This document shows, one piece after another, positions 12,237-25,036 of a stretch of 64,000 nt of DNA. Each line of letters starts with the position of its first letter. Positions within the stretch are counted from its first letter, which is position 1. Location: contig JBITNC010000001.1 of the NCBI GenBank assembly GCA_050084985.1, positions 76,322,001-76,386,000 on the forward strand, in the 5' to 3' direction. Under the pieces are notes generated by a model that was not told the origin of the DNA, searched no databases, and worked only from the letters and a program-made list of their open reading frames with translations. A program made the translations under genes and the position numbers. This DNA is from Nageia nagi (taxonomy: Eukaryota; Pinophyta).

Positions 12237-13989
12237 CTTGATGTATGACCCTTTGATTCATATGCATAGATAGATTGTTCCAGGAAATCCTCCATATGAA
12301 TGGATAGCATCATCACCTATGAAATGGTCATCATACTCCTATATGCTAAATTGTACGCCATATGACTACTTATTTACCCTCACCTGATAACCATAGTTTT
12401 ATCAACTGCTACCCTCATCTAGCACCCTATCAAGGATATGAGACACTAGCCTACCTATATCTATCAGCTAGGCCCACCATGGAGTCTAGCATCCCCATAC
12501 CCATATCTTGGGGAGCCATGGGTATTAGATTAACAATACCATAACTAGTTGTTTAAGTGTAATAAATTTTGTTAGTAATCATGTTTATCAAATGCAAAAT
12601 CAATAACTCATCAATCATATGTAGGAAGTTATACCAAAAAGCTCAATTATGAAATCAAAAAGGTAAATTCAACCATAATTGCGCAACATAAAGCAAGATC
12701 ATTACTTCACAAGCAAGTAACAAGGTATTTTGGCATAGAATGTATCTCCAAAACTTCATTGTTTATGGAATACATCTTATAACTAATCTAATACTTTACC
12801 TTTAAAGTAAGGTATTTCATTGGTTCACCCATCAAGGGATTACATTATATTTAGTATGATCCTAACCATGGATTGTGATCATTTTCAAGAGTACATAATA
12901 TTTTCCATGAGTCATTGATTCTCCATACATAGTATATCAAACTAGGGTTTTCCTTTATGGTACAATTTGTAATAATCTTCTTTTTCAAGAACATATTCAA
13001 CTTTAAAGGTGTTATGTGGCTCCATCCTTATCTTTAACAAGCCTCAATCCATCTACTATCATCCTTGAGCATGCCTCCATCCATAGAAACCAAGGTGATA
13101 TGATTTTGAGTACTAGTATTAGATTAGAGTTTGGGAGGATTGGGATAACTCTTGGATTTATGAAAATGCATCCTACCCTAGATGCAAACACATCATATAC
13201 TTTAAATACACAATACTCTCTCTTGATCTCAATAGAATTTATGTATTTCCAAAGGCTACCTATCTTCCTCGACCATGGAGTCTATTAATACATCATCCAT
13301 TCAAAATTTCATCTCAAACAAATACTCCATTTCAAATCTCTATAGATTCTAGGTCTCATTGAGAGATTACCCATCTTCCTCGATCATGGAGTCGATTGAA
13401 AATATTATACATTATCATTCATTCTCATAAAGCAAGATCATATCCTTTTAATATCATTTTAATAACAACCAGTGTCCTCATGATCTTGAAAGGATTTTTA
13501 AACTACCTCTTTTAAAAGTAAAATCACAGAAAATTATTATTTACTTCCACAAACCACATATCGTATCATGATCAAAAGATCAATCATGACATGAATGTAC
13601 TTCTATTAGCATTAATTAAAGCTTTAAAAAAAGTCTCATCCATATCATTATAATAATATACTTTTCTCTTCTAAATCAATGAGAAGTTAGCACTTCTAGT
13701 TTGATATCCAACTTGCTAATTTCTTCAACCCCAAGTACTATACTTAGTAACTTAGTCATATCACTTATTAGTCAAATTCTTGTGCTAGCATTACACCCTT
13801 GAGGTCTAATGTTTTCACATCCTCGTTTGATATCATAATGGTATAGCGAGGAAAGATAAAGAGGACTTGTTTATCATCTTTTTGTGAGTGATTTTGATTT
13901 ATACTATTGTATGCAAGTAAGAGAATTATAATTACCAATATACCATTGATCAAGAAATTTATTTATTTTTCTTTATTAACACGTATATT

Positions 13990-15730
13990 TCCATGACATG
14001 TAAGGTCGGTCAAAATGAAATGATCTTAGGATATAGAATAAACAAATATAATGAAAGGGCCTATGATTTGTTTGATAAAATATTTCATCTAATAATAACC
14101 AAAAAGCTGAAGGAAGTGTTGATAGAATCTTTAGTATTGTTTGGCATAAGGTTTCATAGAATGCCCAAAATAGATAAGAGGAGAAAAGTTTAGTATTGTA
14201 CAGCAAAATGTTTCAACGTATGCCAAGAAAAGTATGTTGAAAAGAGCTTAAATTGTTTAACAAAATACTTCAACGAATGCCACTCAAAACAAACATATTG
14301 AAAGGATCCTCAAATTGTTTGATAAAAATATATAGAACTTCCAAAGTGGACACGTTAAAAGGGGATCCGCGAATAGTTTGACAGAGTGATTCATCCATTA
14401 GAGTCTCTATTACTATATGAAGGATGCCAACAGGGATGTCAAAAGGGTTTGTACGAATTTGGCAAGGAGCCTCACTGAGTTGCAGTTTCATGAAATGTAA
14501 TGACCTTGAAGTGACTACAAGCGGGTAAACTAAAAAGGATGCTTGATTTATTTGACAAAGTTCCTCAACAAATGCGAATTCAAGAGCACAGTAGTGGATG
14601 TGATCTGCGTTAAAAAAGAAATGCATATTTAATTGAAAAGCCGCCCACATTGAAATAATGTTTGATTGAAGGTAAATGACGCAACGAGTACTCAAACAAA
14701 TATGCAAAAAGGGTTCTTAAAGTATTTGAACAATCATTTCATCGAGCGCAGTCTAAAATGATCACATGAAGTGAAAGTATTGAAGGGATATGAAAATTTC
14801 TTTATGGAATTCCTCATTAAATCTAGTCTCACTTACTACAATGAGCGAACAAAAACTAGACAAACTATAGGGCCTCTGAATTGTTTGATAAAATGCTTAA
14901 TAGGATATAGTCTAATACGATGCAATGATGGGATAATATGCTATTATCAAGCATAGAGCCAAACTCTGCAATGTCTGAAAACGTTCTTACAATATGTAAA
15001 CCATACAAGGTCTCGTTTGCCAGACTACGATCGCAGCAAGATTTGTATAAAATGGGTTCTGATAAAGGTTATAGAAATATAAAGCAGATGCAATCATCAA
15101 GTGTAAAGCCAAAATCTGCAACCTCCATGAGCATTCTTCCAAAACAGCCACCATGCTCATAATGGGTTTTCTGAGAGAAGCGACATTTAAGTAGATGCAA
15201 TTGTCAAATGTAAAGCCAAGTTCTGCAATCTTTGTGAGCATTCTTCCAAAATGACTATCGAGCGAAATGAATACACAAAGTCTGGGTCTTGTGGGCTGCA
15301 ACCATGGTAGGATATGTACAATTTGATGCATCAATAGGGCCTATGGATTATTAAATAGAAACCTTCGATAGATAACCCCAAGGACGCAGTGACTTGCTAC
15401 CTAAAATATCTATGCAATGACCACTGATTTAAAAATAAATGAGCATATTAAAGAGCTCAAAAATTGTCTGGCACATCAAGAATAGCCACCGATTTGTTTA
15501 ACATACTACTCTATCGAATTGCATTGCTTGCACGATCAAAAAGGTAAAACAAAGGGGATTTAAGACCTTTCCGAGAAAAAGCTTCACAGAATATCAATAT
15601 TAGACAATCGAAGTGATCATATGATGCAAATCGTAACAAGGATGTTAAGGAGGCCTGAGAATAGGCGACATGGATCCTCTTATGCTATCCCAAATGGGCG
15701 TAAATAAGTTTGTTAAGAAATCCATGGGAA
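13990..15730 (+). pseudogene. Captured PPR-gene fragments inside the C 3' LTR
   Basis: On the plus strand, opposite to the element, several fragments match pentatricopeptide-repeat units of the plant PLS type. Helix pieces resembling LFDKMPQR recur: NERAYDLFDKIFH (near 14060), KRMLDLFDKVPQQMR (near 14540) and RASELFDKM (near 14875). Later come the typical unit joints SSIEPNSA (near 14945), QMQSSSVKPKSATSMSILPK (15085) and MQLSNVKPSSAIFVSILPK (15195). The last two are 107 bases apart, about one 35-residue unit. Stops and frameshifts break every unit. PPR proteins bind organelle RNA; nothing here could still do so. The best reading is a host PPR gene piece picked up by the element before its last insertion, since both LTRs carry it. 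Confidence 0.75.
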
Positions 15731-16337
15731 CACAACACATCTTGGAACTGTGGACTTCATGGATGTCACTAATCACGACTATGTAGGTATAGTTGTGAAC
15801 GAAGATATGCTAAGATTTGACAAGCACTTATTTCAAGTTAAAATTTGTTTAAAATCACGATTAAACTCAAGGAGACTTCCATACCATCAGTAAAAAATAA
15901 GGTGGTACTAAACCCAATGTGATTTATCTATTATTCCTGTTTCCAAGTACTATTTCTGCAAAAGTTAGTTCACGTGCACTCGCATGGCCATAAATTTTCT
16001 GTATTTAAATTTTTTCTTTATCTTTAGTACATATGTAGACAAGATGTATCCATTTTCACATGCAAAAGTATGAAATAAATACAAAGGTTACATCTTATAA
16101 TACAAATAAAATAGAACCTTTGAAAACTAATAATCTTATTAATAATTCTCACAAACTTTGTTTTTAAGAAGTCTTTCCATCAAAAATTACTAAACAAATT
16201 CAAAACCAAAACTAAACACTTAGTACTAGAGTCTTGAGATTAGCATTGGACATAAATGGAGAAGAGTTATTTCCTCTATGTCCCTCTAGGCCAATGTTTT
16301 TGAGAGAAGAGTAGTGTTTTTATAAGGTTCACTCATC

Positions 16338-16350
16338 TAGTATTTATAGG
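16338..16350 (-). promoter_or_regulatory. TATA box in element C 3' LTR
   Basis: Minus-strand CCTATAAATACTAG lies about 810 bases inside the LTR start. The 5' LTR has the same box at 24189-24201, and the core matches element A's CTATAAATAC. Confidence 0.65.
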
Positions 16351-17156
16351 CATATTTTGATATAGTCCCTCCAAAAGTAGGACTATTTGGCCAACTAATT
16401 TTAATTTTTTTGGTAGATGTAGGTCCTTTACTTTTTGTTTTGTGGGGGATGTCAATTAATTATGTTTGTAGGTGGACTATCCTCTAAAAACAAACTTTAG
16501 TCATCTCATACTATGTTACAAATTTTTTCTAATAATTTCTTACATCGAACACATGAAGACAAATTGTATGGGTGCCTTCTTTCAATTATTGGTACAAATT
16601 CCAAGTCCACTTACAATTAGCAAAATAAGACAATTAATCTTTTCAATTTCTAATTTTATTTTCATCTTAGTTTATTAAATTATTTTGATGAAAAATTCAA
16701 ATTTAAACCATTGGAACATTCCTTCCCTCCTTAACCAATTTTTACAATACATATACTTTTAAAAATCATTTTTACTTGGAATGACCTTTCATCCTATAAG
16801 GTAATTCATGAGTGCATACATGCATGCATCATCGAAATTGAAACTAATGCATGATGATGATATGCATCTACATGATTCCTTATGGCTATCAGCAATTCAA
16901 TGCTAATCATTTCTTCACTCTTACCAATTTGTTCCCTGCAACCAACTTATCTTTGGTTCTTCAAGGTCTCCATCTTGACATTCCCATTAGTCGACCTATT
17001 ACCTATGTCATAATAACCTTGAAGCTAGCATCAAATTGATACAAATAGTGCATAAATCATTCATATTCCATTTCACTTGATATATTTGTTTGCAATTTAG
17101 TTCAAATCCCCCAAGGTCATTAGGTCTCCTCAAGGATGTTTGGGTGGGTCATTGCA

Positions 17157-17176
17157 TACTACCCCCTTTAAAAAGA
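17157..17176 (-). other. Element C polypurine tract
   Basis: On the minus strand CTTTTTAAAGGGGGTAGTA immediately precedes the 3' LTR start TGCAATGACC. It mirrors element A's tract in sequence and in spacing from an upstream AGAACRYARGGGA motif. Confidence 0.78.
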
Positions 17177-19770
17177 ATACAATCCCTTATGTTCTTAATC
17201 TACATCAATAATAAAGTGTAATAATGTTTACATAACCATTCATATAGATAATAAATTTATCTTCTCATAAAATATAGCTTCTCAAAATGGAAAGAGATTC
17301 ACACAAATTCATCTTATTATGCTAAACATGCGTATATATTTTAGCTACTCATCTTTTTAGTCCTAAAACTAAGATTTGATGAAGAGATTTCAACATCTAG
17401 GTGATCCAATACTTGTAAGATTAAAGAAATCAAAGCACACAATTGATCAAACATTTCTTTTTTGAAGAAGATACATAGAGACATCTTATCCCTTTTGATA
17501 ATTTGGGTGATAGTTCAAGCATGTAAACCATTTGACTCCCTTTTTAGTTATACTCAAAGGACCAATTAGGATTTTGTTTTCTTTGGAACTTATGGCATAG
17601 CTATAGTAAATTCTTGAAGAGAAATCCTTGCTCCTCTAATTGCTCATAAATTTTGGATGGATCATGACTAGATCCTCCATATCATCAGTAGGAGTTCTCC
17701 ATCTCCTTATATTAAAGCATGGAATCAATTTTTTTCAAGAAGATAAATATGACTCAGTACTAGGAAACATTTTTCTAATTAGTCAAATATTCTCTGAATG
17801 CTTGAAGCTTTGTGGTATAAACATAATTCATAGCTTCCACAAAGTCATCATTGGTAGGTTTTTAGCATACTAATTCGATTAACATAACCACCACCAAGTA
17901 AATGTACAAATCCATCAAGCAATTTTTGAATGGAAATTTCATAGAGAATATTAAATTTCACTTCACTTTGTAAACATGCTTTGTACTAGATTTCATCATT
18001 CCCATTTAATCTACGAGGAATTCAATGTCCTAATACCTCCTTTCATCCTTAGATGGCAATTAATTCCTCTTCTTTCATAAGACCTATTCTTATGAATCAA
18101 ATTTTATCCTTTGTAGGGAATTTTCCTTAGTAATTCAAGACACCTTCAAAGTGAAATATTTTCAAATGAGTACAATTATATTAACTTTTTGAAGAAGTTT
18201 AGCCTATTTTCACACTTATTTACTCACCTTTTGTCAAAGATTTTAATGATCTCAACTTGTTTCGTCCAATGATGCTAAAATTAATAAAAAAATTCAAAAA
18301 TCTAGAAAGGTTTTATGCACAAATACCCAGATTTGAAGTGGTAGTGGTGGTATTCTTTGGTTGTTCCTTTTTAAAGGGATATTGATTCTAAAAATGCTTT
18401 CCACCACATGCCTAACAACCTTTGGTGTTTTTATTTCCAAACATTATTTTTTTTAAGATTGATTTGTTCTTTGTCCATGCTTTTGATTACTACATTTTTT
18501 GTATACTTCATCAAGAAGTAGGTTTAATAGTTCTTGTTATTCTACCATTCAAAATTGCATATCCTTCAGTTACTTTTGAATCAATATGAAATTTTCAAGG
18601 ATTTGGAATGCATTTACATCATCATTCTCTTGAGATATATTTTTCTTGATGACATCATCTTGAACTTTCTAACTTGAATTATCCATTAGTTTGGATTCCA
18701 TTACTTGACATAGTAACAAAGTTGAGTCACTATGCTAAAAGGTCTAATTCCTTATTGCTTATAAACTACAGTAATTTTAATTTAGCCAAAAGAGACTTTC
18801 ACATATTCTACTTAATACATTATTGAATTAATCACGTCTTTTCAAATGATGGGATTTTAAAATCTTTTGTTGACCTTGAGCATATTCTTACAGTAATATT
18901 CATTCACATCACCATAAAAAGTAATGATATTGTACTTTTATTCTTTTTATTGTACACCTAACTTGGATCACTTTTAAAAGTTTTTGCAACATTCCTTTTT
19001 CTTTTATCATTTTTGACTAAATTGATGTAGACCTATGAGGTTTTCATTCAACTATGTTTTTAATATCCTTTTTACTTTTGACCTAGTATTATCTTATTTT
19101 TGCATTTCAACTATCATTGTAGTTTATTTCACAAGGTTCCTAATCTTAGGGTAAGGCACCTCCTAATGAACATTTCTTTAGCTTAATATCAAATATTTGA
19201 TGGTACTTTATTGAATCATCAACTCCCATTTGGATGATTCTCCCTAATTTTCATATTTTATTACCACTTCCAAGGCTAATTTCCACTAATAGTCATGTTC
19301 TTATCTATTTCTCAAGTAATACTATCAAGAAGTGTTAACTTAGTCTTATCTAGGTACCTTTTTCAAGTCCATAGGGGTATATACTTTTCTTACTTTCGAT
19401 GGGGTAACTAAAATTTCATTCATTCAATCCTTCTCCTAGTACACTATGGAATATGTATCCCTTTTACACCTTAAGGGTACCTTCCAAGTTCTTAATATCT
19501 ATTCCTAATAGGTCATCCTACCTAGATAATACCCATTTCCTTGGGTGTAATTGAGATAGTTTTCTATTTTAGATGAAAGAGATTAGGTTAACCCTAATCA
19601 TTAACATTACTAACATGTCATCTCTTTCTATAATGAGGCAAGTTTTCAAATGCTCTAATGAATCATGGGGGGAATGCCATAAGTTAATTCCATAAAAATA
19701 AGTTTAATTAAATTGAGTAACTTTTTCAGTAAAAGGTCATGGATCGTAGGCTCAAGATTTTGAACTTGAA
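17177..19770 (-). pseudogene. Element C internal domain with gag remnant
   Basis: Only about 2.6 kb separate the LTRs, too short for gag-pol. On the minus strand, 18760-18380 reads as a Gag piece: MESKLMDNSS, QLKDMQFQMVEQQELLNLLL (two stops read as Gln), then a basic linker and a zinc knuckle at 18379-18417 (C-x2-C-GGK-H-x4, last Cys changed to Tyr). The knuckle has the same spacing as element A's C-x2-C-x3-H-x4-C. The capsid core between the two pieces appears missing. Below 18379 no protease, RT or integrase motif was found; a fragment near 17720-17470 reads like protein but is unassigned. The stretch 18760-19770 is leader without recognisable coding. Confidence 0.6.
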
Positions 19771-19782
19771 GCTTTGATACCA
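19771..19782 (-). other. Element C primer-binding site (initiator Met-tRNA type)
   Basis: Minus-strand TGGTATCAAAGC sits one base inside the 5' LTR end (...CTCACAACA at 19784). It matches the plant initiator-Met PBS TGGTATCAGAGC at 11 of 12 bases. It fixes the orientation and the true inner edge of the LTR. Confidence 0.88.
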
Positions 19783-21769
19783 ATGTTGTGAGCTACTAGC
19801 ACCCATATGCCAAGATTGGTAGAGTCTAAAATAACCAATCCTAATTAAAAACTTTTTGATGTTCACTCCACGATGCTCATCCCATTAAGAAGATACCTTG
19901 TAGGTGACCCCACCATTCCTACCCCATAAATTGTGTAACAGATATTCTAGTCATGATGTTATGGTTTCCTACATGTGTCCCATATAACTAACGAAACTCT
20001 CTTCCACAAGATTATACATCCTCACCCAATGTATGACCCTTTGATTCATAGGTGTAGATAGATTATCTTAGGAAATTCTCCATATGAATGGGTAGCATCA
20101 TCATTTATGAAACAATCATCATACTCCTATATGGTAAACTATAAGCAGTATGACTACTAAATTACCCTCACCTGGTAACCATTGTTTTATCAATTGCTAC
20201 CTCATCTAATACCCTATTAAGGATATGGGACACTAGCTTTTCCATATCTATCAGCTACGCCCACCATGGAGTTTGGCATCCTCGTACCCATATCTTGGGA
20301 AGCCATGGGTATTAGATTAACAATACCCTAACTAGTTGTTTAAGTGTAATAAATTTTGTTAGTAATCATGTTTATCAAATGGAAAATCAATAACTCATTA
20401 ATCATATGTAGGAAGTTTTTCCAAGAAGCTCAATTATGAAACTGAAAAGGTAAATTCAACCATAATTGCACAACATAAAGCAAGATCATTACTTCACAAG
20501 CAGGTAACAAGGCATTTTGGCATAGAATGTATCTCAAAAACTTCATTATTTATGGAATACATCTTATAACTAATCTAATACTTTACCTTTAAAGTAAGGT
20601 ATTTCATTGGTTCACCCATCAAGGGATTACATTACATTTAGTATGATCCTAACCATGGATTGTTATCATTTTCAAAAGTACATAATATTTTCCATGAGTC
20701 ATTGATTCTCCATACATAGTATATCAAACTAGGGTTTTCATTTATGGTACAATTTGTAATAATCTTATTTTTCAAGAGCATATTCAACTTTAAAGATGTT
20801 ATATGGCTCCATCCTTATCTTTAACAAGCCTTAATCCATCTACTATCATCCTTGAGCATGCCTCCATCCATAGAAACCAAGGTGATATGATTTTGAGTAC
20901 TAGTATTAGATTAGAGTTTGGAAGGATTGGGATAACTCTTGGATTTATGAAAATGCATCCTACCCTAGATGCAAACACATCATATACTTTAAATACACAA
21001 TACTCTCTCTTGATCTCAATAGAATTTATGTATTTCCAAAGGCTACCTATCTTCCTCGATCATGTAGTCTATTAATGCATCATCCATTCAAAATTTCATC
21101 TCAAACAAATACTACATTTCAAATCTCTATAGATTCTAGGTCACATTAAGAGATTACCCATCATCCTCGATCATGGAGATGATTGAAAATATTATACATT
21201 ATCATTCATTCTCATAAAGCAAGATCATATCCTTTTAATATCATTTTAATAACAACCAATGTCCTCATGATCTTGAAATGATTTTTAAACTACCTCTTTT
21301 AAAAGTAAAATCACACAGAAAATTATTATTAACTTCCACAAACCACATATTGTATCATGATCAAAAGATCAATCATGAAATGAATGTACTTCTATTAGCA
21401 TTAATTAAAGCATTAAAAAAAAGGTCTCATCCATATCATTATAGTAATATACTTTTCTCTTCTAAATTAATGAGAAGTTAGCACTTCTAGTTTGATATCC
21501 AACTTGCTAATTTCTTCAACCCCAACTACTATACTTAGTAACTTGGTCACATCACTTATTACTCAAATTCTTGTGCTAGCATTACACCCTTGAGGATTAA
21601 TATATCACACCCTCATTTGATCTCATAATGGTATAGTGAGTTAAGTTATAGAGGACTTGTTTATCATCTTTTCGTGAGTGAGTTTGATTTATACTATTGT
21701 ATGCAATTAAGAGAATTATAATTACCAATGTACCATTGATCAAGAAATTTATTTATTTTTCTTGATCAG

Positions 21770-23560
21770 CACATATATTTTCATGACATGTAAGATCAAT
21801 CAAAATGCAATGATATTAGGATATAGAATAAAAGAATATAATGAAAGAGCATGTGATTTGCTTGACAAAATATTTCATCTAATGACAACCAAAAGGCTAA
21901 AGGAAATGTTTATAGAACCTTTAGTATTGTTTGACATAATGTTTCATCGAATGCCCGAAGATAAGAAAAGTTTATTATTGTTTGGCAAAATGTTTCAACG
22001 TATGCCAAGATAAGTATGTTGAAAAGAGCTTAAATTGTTTAACAAAATACTTCAACGAATGCCACTCAAAACAAACATATTGAAAGGATCCTCAAATTGT
22101 TTGATAAAAATATATAGAACTTCCAAAGTGGACACGTTAAAAGGGGATCCGCGAATAGTTTGACAGAGTGACTCATCCATTACAGTCTCTATTACTATAT
22201 GGAGGATGCCAACGGGGATGTAAAAAGGGTTTGTAAGAATTTGGCAAGGAGCCTCACTGAGTTGCAGTTTCATGAAATGTAATGAATGACCTTGAAGTGA
22301 CTACAAGCGGGTAAACTAAAAAGGGTCCTTGATTTGTTTAACAAAGTTCCTTGACAAATGTGAATTCAAGAGCGCAGTAGTGGACGCAATCTGTGTTAAA
22401 AACGAAATTCAGATTTAATTAAAAAGCCACCCACATTGAAATAAGATTTGATGGAAGGTAAATGGCGCAACAAGTACTCAAATGAATATGCAAAAAGGGT
22501 TCTTGAAGTGTTTGAACAACCGCTTCATCGACCTTCAATATACTGCTCACGGAGAAGAGCGAAATCGTTAGAAGAACTCAAGATTTATTTGATAAAACTT
22601 TTCATTGAGGGCAGTATAAATGATCCCATGAAGTTAAATTATGGAAAGGATATGTAAATTGCTTGATGGAATTCCTCATTAAATCTAGTCTCTCTTACTA
22701 CAATGAGTGAACAGAAAACAGACACGCTAAAGGGCTGCTGAATTGTTTGACAAAATGCTTATTAGGATATAGTCTCGTTTGATGCAATGATAGCAAAATA
22801 TGTTATTGTCAAGCGTAAAGCCAAACTATGCAATCTCTGCAAACATTCTTCCAATATGGCAACCATACAAGGTCCAGTTTCCTAAACTACGATCACAGCG
22901 GGATTTGCACAAAATGGGTTTTCTGAAAAAGGCTATAGAAATATAAAGCAAATGCAATCATCAAGTATAAATCCGAACTCTACAACCTCTGTGAGCATTC
23001 TTCCAAAATAGACACCATGCTCAAAATGGGTTTTCTAAGAGAAGTATATTTAAGCAGATGTAGTTGTCAAATGTAAAGCCAATCTCTGCGAGCATTCCTC
23101 CAGAATGACTATCGAGCGAAATGAATATACAAAGGCCGGGTCTTGTGGGCTACAACCATAGTAGGATATGTACAATTTGATGCATCAATAGGGCCTATGG
23201 ATTATTAAATAGAAAACTTTGATAGATACCCCAAGGGAGCAGTGACTTGCTACCTAAAATATATATGCATTGACCACAAATTTAAAAATAAATGAGCATA
23301 TTAAAGAGCTCACGAATTGTCTGGCACATAAAGAACAGCCAATGATTTGTTTAACATACTCTCCATCAAATTGGATTGCTTGCAAGATAAAAAAATGTAT
23401 TTTAAGGGGATTTAAGACCTATTCGAGGAAAACCTTCACAAAATATCAATATTAGACAATCAAAGTGATCGTATGATGCAAACCGTAACGAGGGTGTTAA
23501 GGAGGCCTGAGAATAGGCGACATAGATCATCTTGATGCTATCCCAGATGGGCATAAATAC
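21770..23560 (+). pseudogene. Captured PPR-gene fragments inside the C 5' LTR
   Basis: The same captured array as in the 3' LTR, in places better preserved. Visible pieces include NERACDLLDKIFH (21840), LFGKMFQRMPR (21980), AKRVLEVFEQPLHRP (22490), RAKSLEELK (22557; absent from the other copy) and KQMQSSSINPNSTTSVSILPK (near 22947). The SIKPNSxTxxSILP joint is characteristic of plant PLS-type PPR repeats. Units are separated by stops and frameshifts. Orientation is opposite to the element, so transcription of C would give PPR-antisense RNA. Confidence 0.75.
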
Positions 23561-24188
23561 ATTTATTTAGAAATGTCATAGGAACACAACACATCGTGGA
23601 ATTCCAGACTTCATGGATGTCACTAATCACTACTATGTAGGTATAGTTGTGAAGGAAGATGTGCTAAGATTTGACAAGCACTTATTTCAAGTTAAAATTT
23701 ATTTAAAATCACGATTAAACTCTAGGAGACTTCCCTACCATCATTAAAAGATAAGGTGGTGCTAAACCGAATGTAATTTATCTATTCCTATTTCGAAATA
23801 CTAAGTCCGCAAAAGTTAGTTAACATGCACTCACATGGTCACAAATTTTCTTTATTTTAAATTTTATCTTTATCTTTATTACATACGTGGATAAGATGTA
23901 CCAACTTTTACATGTAAGAGTACGAAATAATACAATGGTTACATTTCTCATGATTCAAAAAAATATAACCTTTGAAAACTAATAATCTTATTAATAACTC
24001 TTACAAATTTTATTTTAAACAATCCTTTCCATAAAAAATTAGCAAACAAATTCAAAATCAAAACTAAACACTTTAGTATTCAAGTCTTGAGAATATCACT
24101 AGGACTTAAAAGGGGAAGAGTTCTTTCCTCCACATCCCTCTAGGAAAAATTTTGAGAGAAGAGAAGTGTTTTTCTAAGGTCACTCACC

Positions 24189-24201
24189 TAGTATTTATAG
24201 G
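24189..24201 (-). promoter_or_regulatory. TATA box in element C 5' LTR
   Basis: Minus-strand CCTATAAATACTAG; this is the copy that would have driven transcription of the element towards lower coordinates. Confidence 0.65.
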
Positions 24202-25036
24202 CATATTTTGATATAGTCCCTTCAAAAGTGGGACTATTTGGCCAACTCATTTTAATTTGTTTGGTAGGTGTATGTCTTTTACTTTTTGTTTTGTAGGGGA
24301 TGTTAATTAATTATATTTGTGGGTGGTCTATCCTTCAAAATAACTTAATAGTGTTATCTTCAAATAACTTAGTCACCTCATACTATGTTACAAAATGTTT
24401 TTAATAATTTCTTGCACCTAACACATGAAGACAAATTGTATGGGTGTCTTCTTTCAATTATAGGTGCAAAATTTCAAGTCCACTTGCAATTAAAAAAATA
24501 AGATAATTAATCTTTTCAAATCCTAATTTTATTTGCCCTTTAGTTTATTAAATTATCTTGGTGAAAAATTCGAATTTAAACCATTGGAACATTCCTTCCC
24601 TCCTTAAGTAATTTTTAAAATGCATATATTTTTAAAATTCATTTTTACCTCAAATGACCTTTCATCCTGCAAGGTAATTTGTTAGTGCATACGTGCATAC
24701 ATAATTGAAATCGAAACTAATGTATGATGATGATATGTATCTACATGATCTATAAGATTCCTTGTGGCTATCAACAATTCAATGCCAATCATTTCTTCAC
24801 TCCTACCAATCCATTCTCCACAACCAACTCATCTTTGGTTCCTTAAGATCTCCATTTTCACATCCATGTCAGTTGACCTATTACCAGTGTCATAATAACC
24901 TCAAAGCCAACATCAAATTGATACAATAGTGCATAAAATTATTCATATTCCATTTCACTTCATAAATTAGTTTGTAATTTAGTTCAATTCCCCCAAGGTC
25001 GTCAGGTATTCAAGGGCATTTAGGTAGGTCATCACA

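Larger units (their letters stand above)
12242..17156 (-). repeat. Element C 3' LTR, main part
   Basis: Aligns with 20030-25036 throughout, with divergence that varies along its length. Internal landmarks on the minus strand run from TGCAATGACCC at 17156, past a TATA box near 16345, through the PPR-derived section (about 13990-15730) to the segment shared with the U5 end of element A near 12500. The 90-codon open frame at 13016-13288 recurs at 20803-21075 only because the two LTRs are copies of one sequence; it has no recognisable domain. Confidence 0.87.
526..25036 (-). mobile_element. Element C: long-LTR non-autonomous Ty3/gypsy-type element (whole)
   Basis: Two LTR copies of about 5.2 kb in the same orientation flank a 2.6 kb internal domain. 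On the minus strand the LTR starts TGCAATGACCCACC (17156 downward; TGTGATGACC at 25036) and ends ...GTAGCTCACAACA at 19784. A PBS lies directly inside the 5' LTR and a polypurine tract directly before the 3' LTR, which fixes the orientation. The 3' LTR is interrupted by element A. No pol is present, only a gag remnant, so it must have depended on another element; the chromovirus A shares its ends and is the likely kind of helper. No convincing target-site duplication was seen (flanks cacat at 521-525 and tttgt at 25037-25041). Confidence 0.85.
19784..25036 (-). repeat. Element C 5' LTR, uninterrupted
   Basis: A 5.25 kb LTR, the intact counterpart of 526-769 plus 12242-17156. It starts on the minus strand at 25036 (TGTGATGACC) and ends at 19784 next to the PBS. 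Differences from the 3' copy include an extra PPR-like unit of about 80 bases at 22531-22616 and small indels near 24335 and 24745. Such LTR length is at the extreme end for plant LTR elements. Confidence 0.87.

Noticed and set aside
13016-13288. A 90-codon open frame repeated at 20803-21075 with only small differences
   Set aside because: The two copies are the two LTRs of element C, so similarity reflects common origin, not selection. The frame runs against the element's orientation and has no domain.
14270-14707. A 145-codon minus-strand open frame
   Set aside because: It lies opposite the PPR-derived fragments and is interrupted in the other LTR copy (22052-22273 only). It is a shadow frame.
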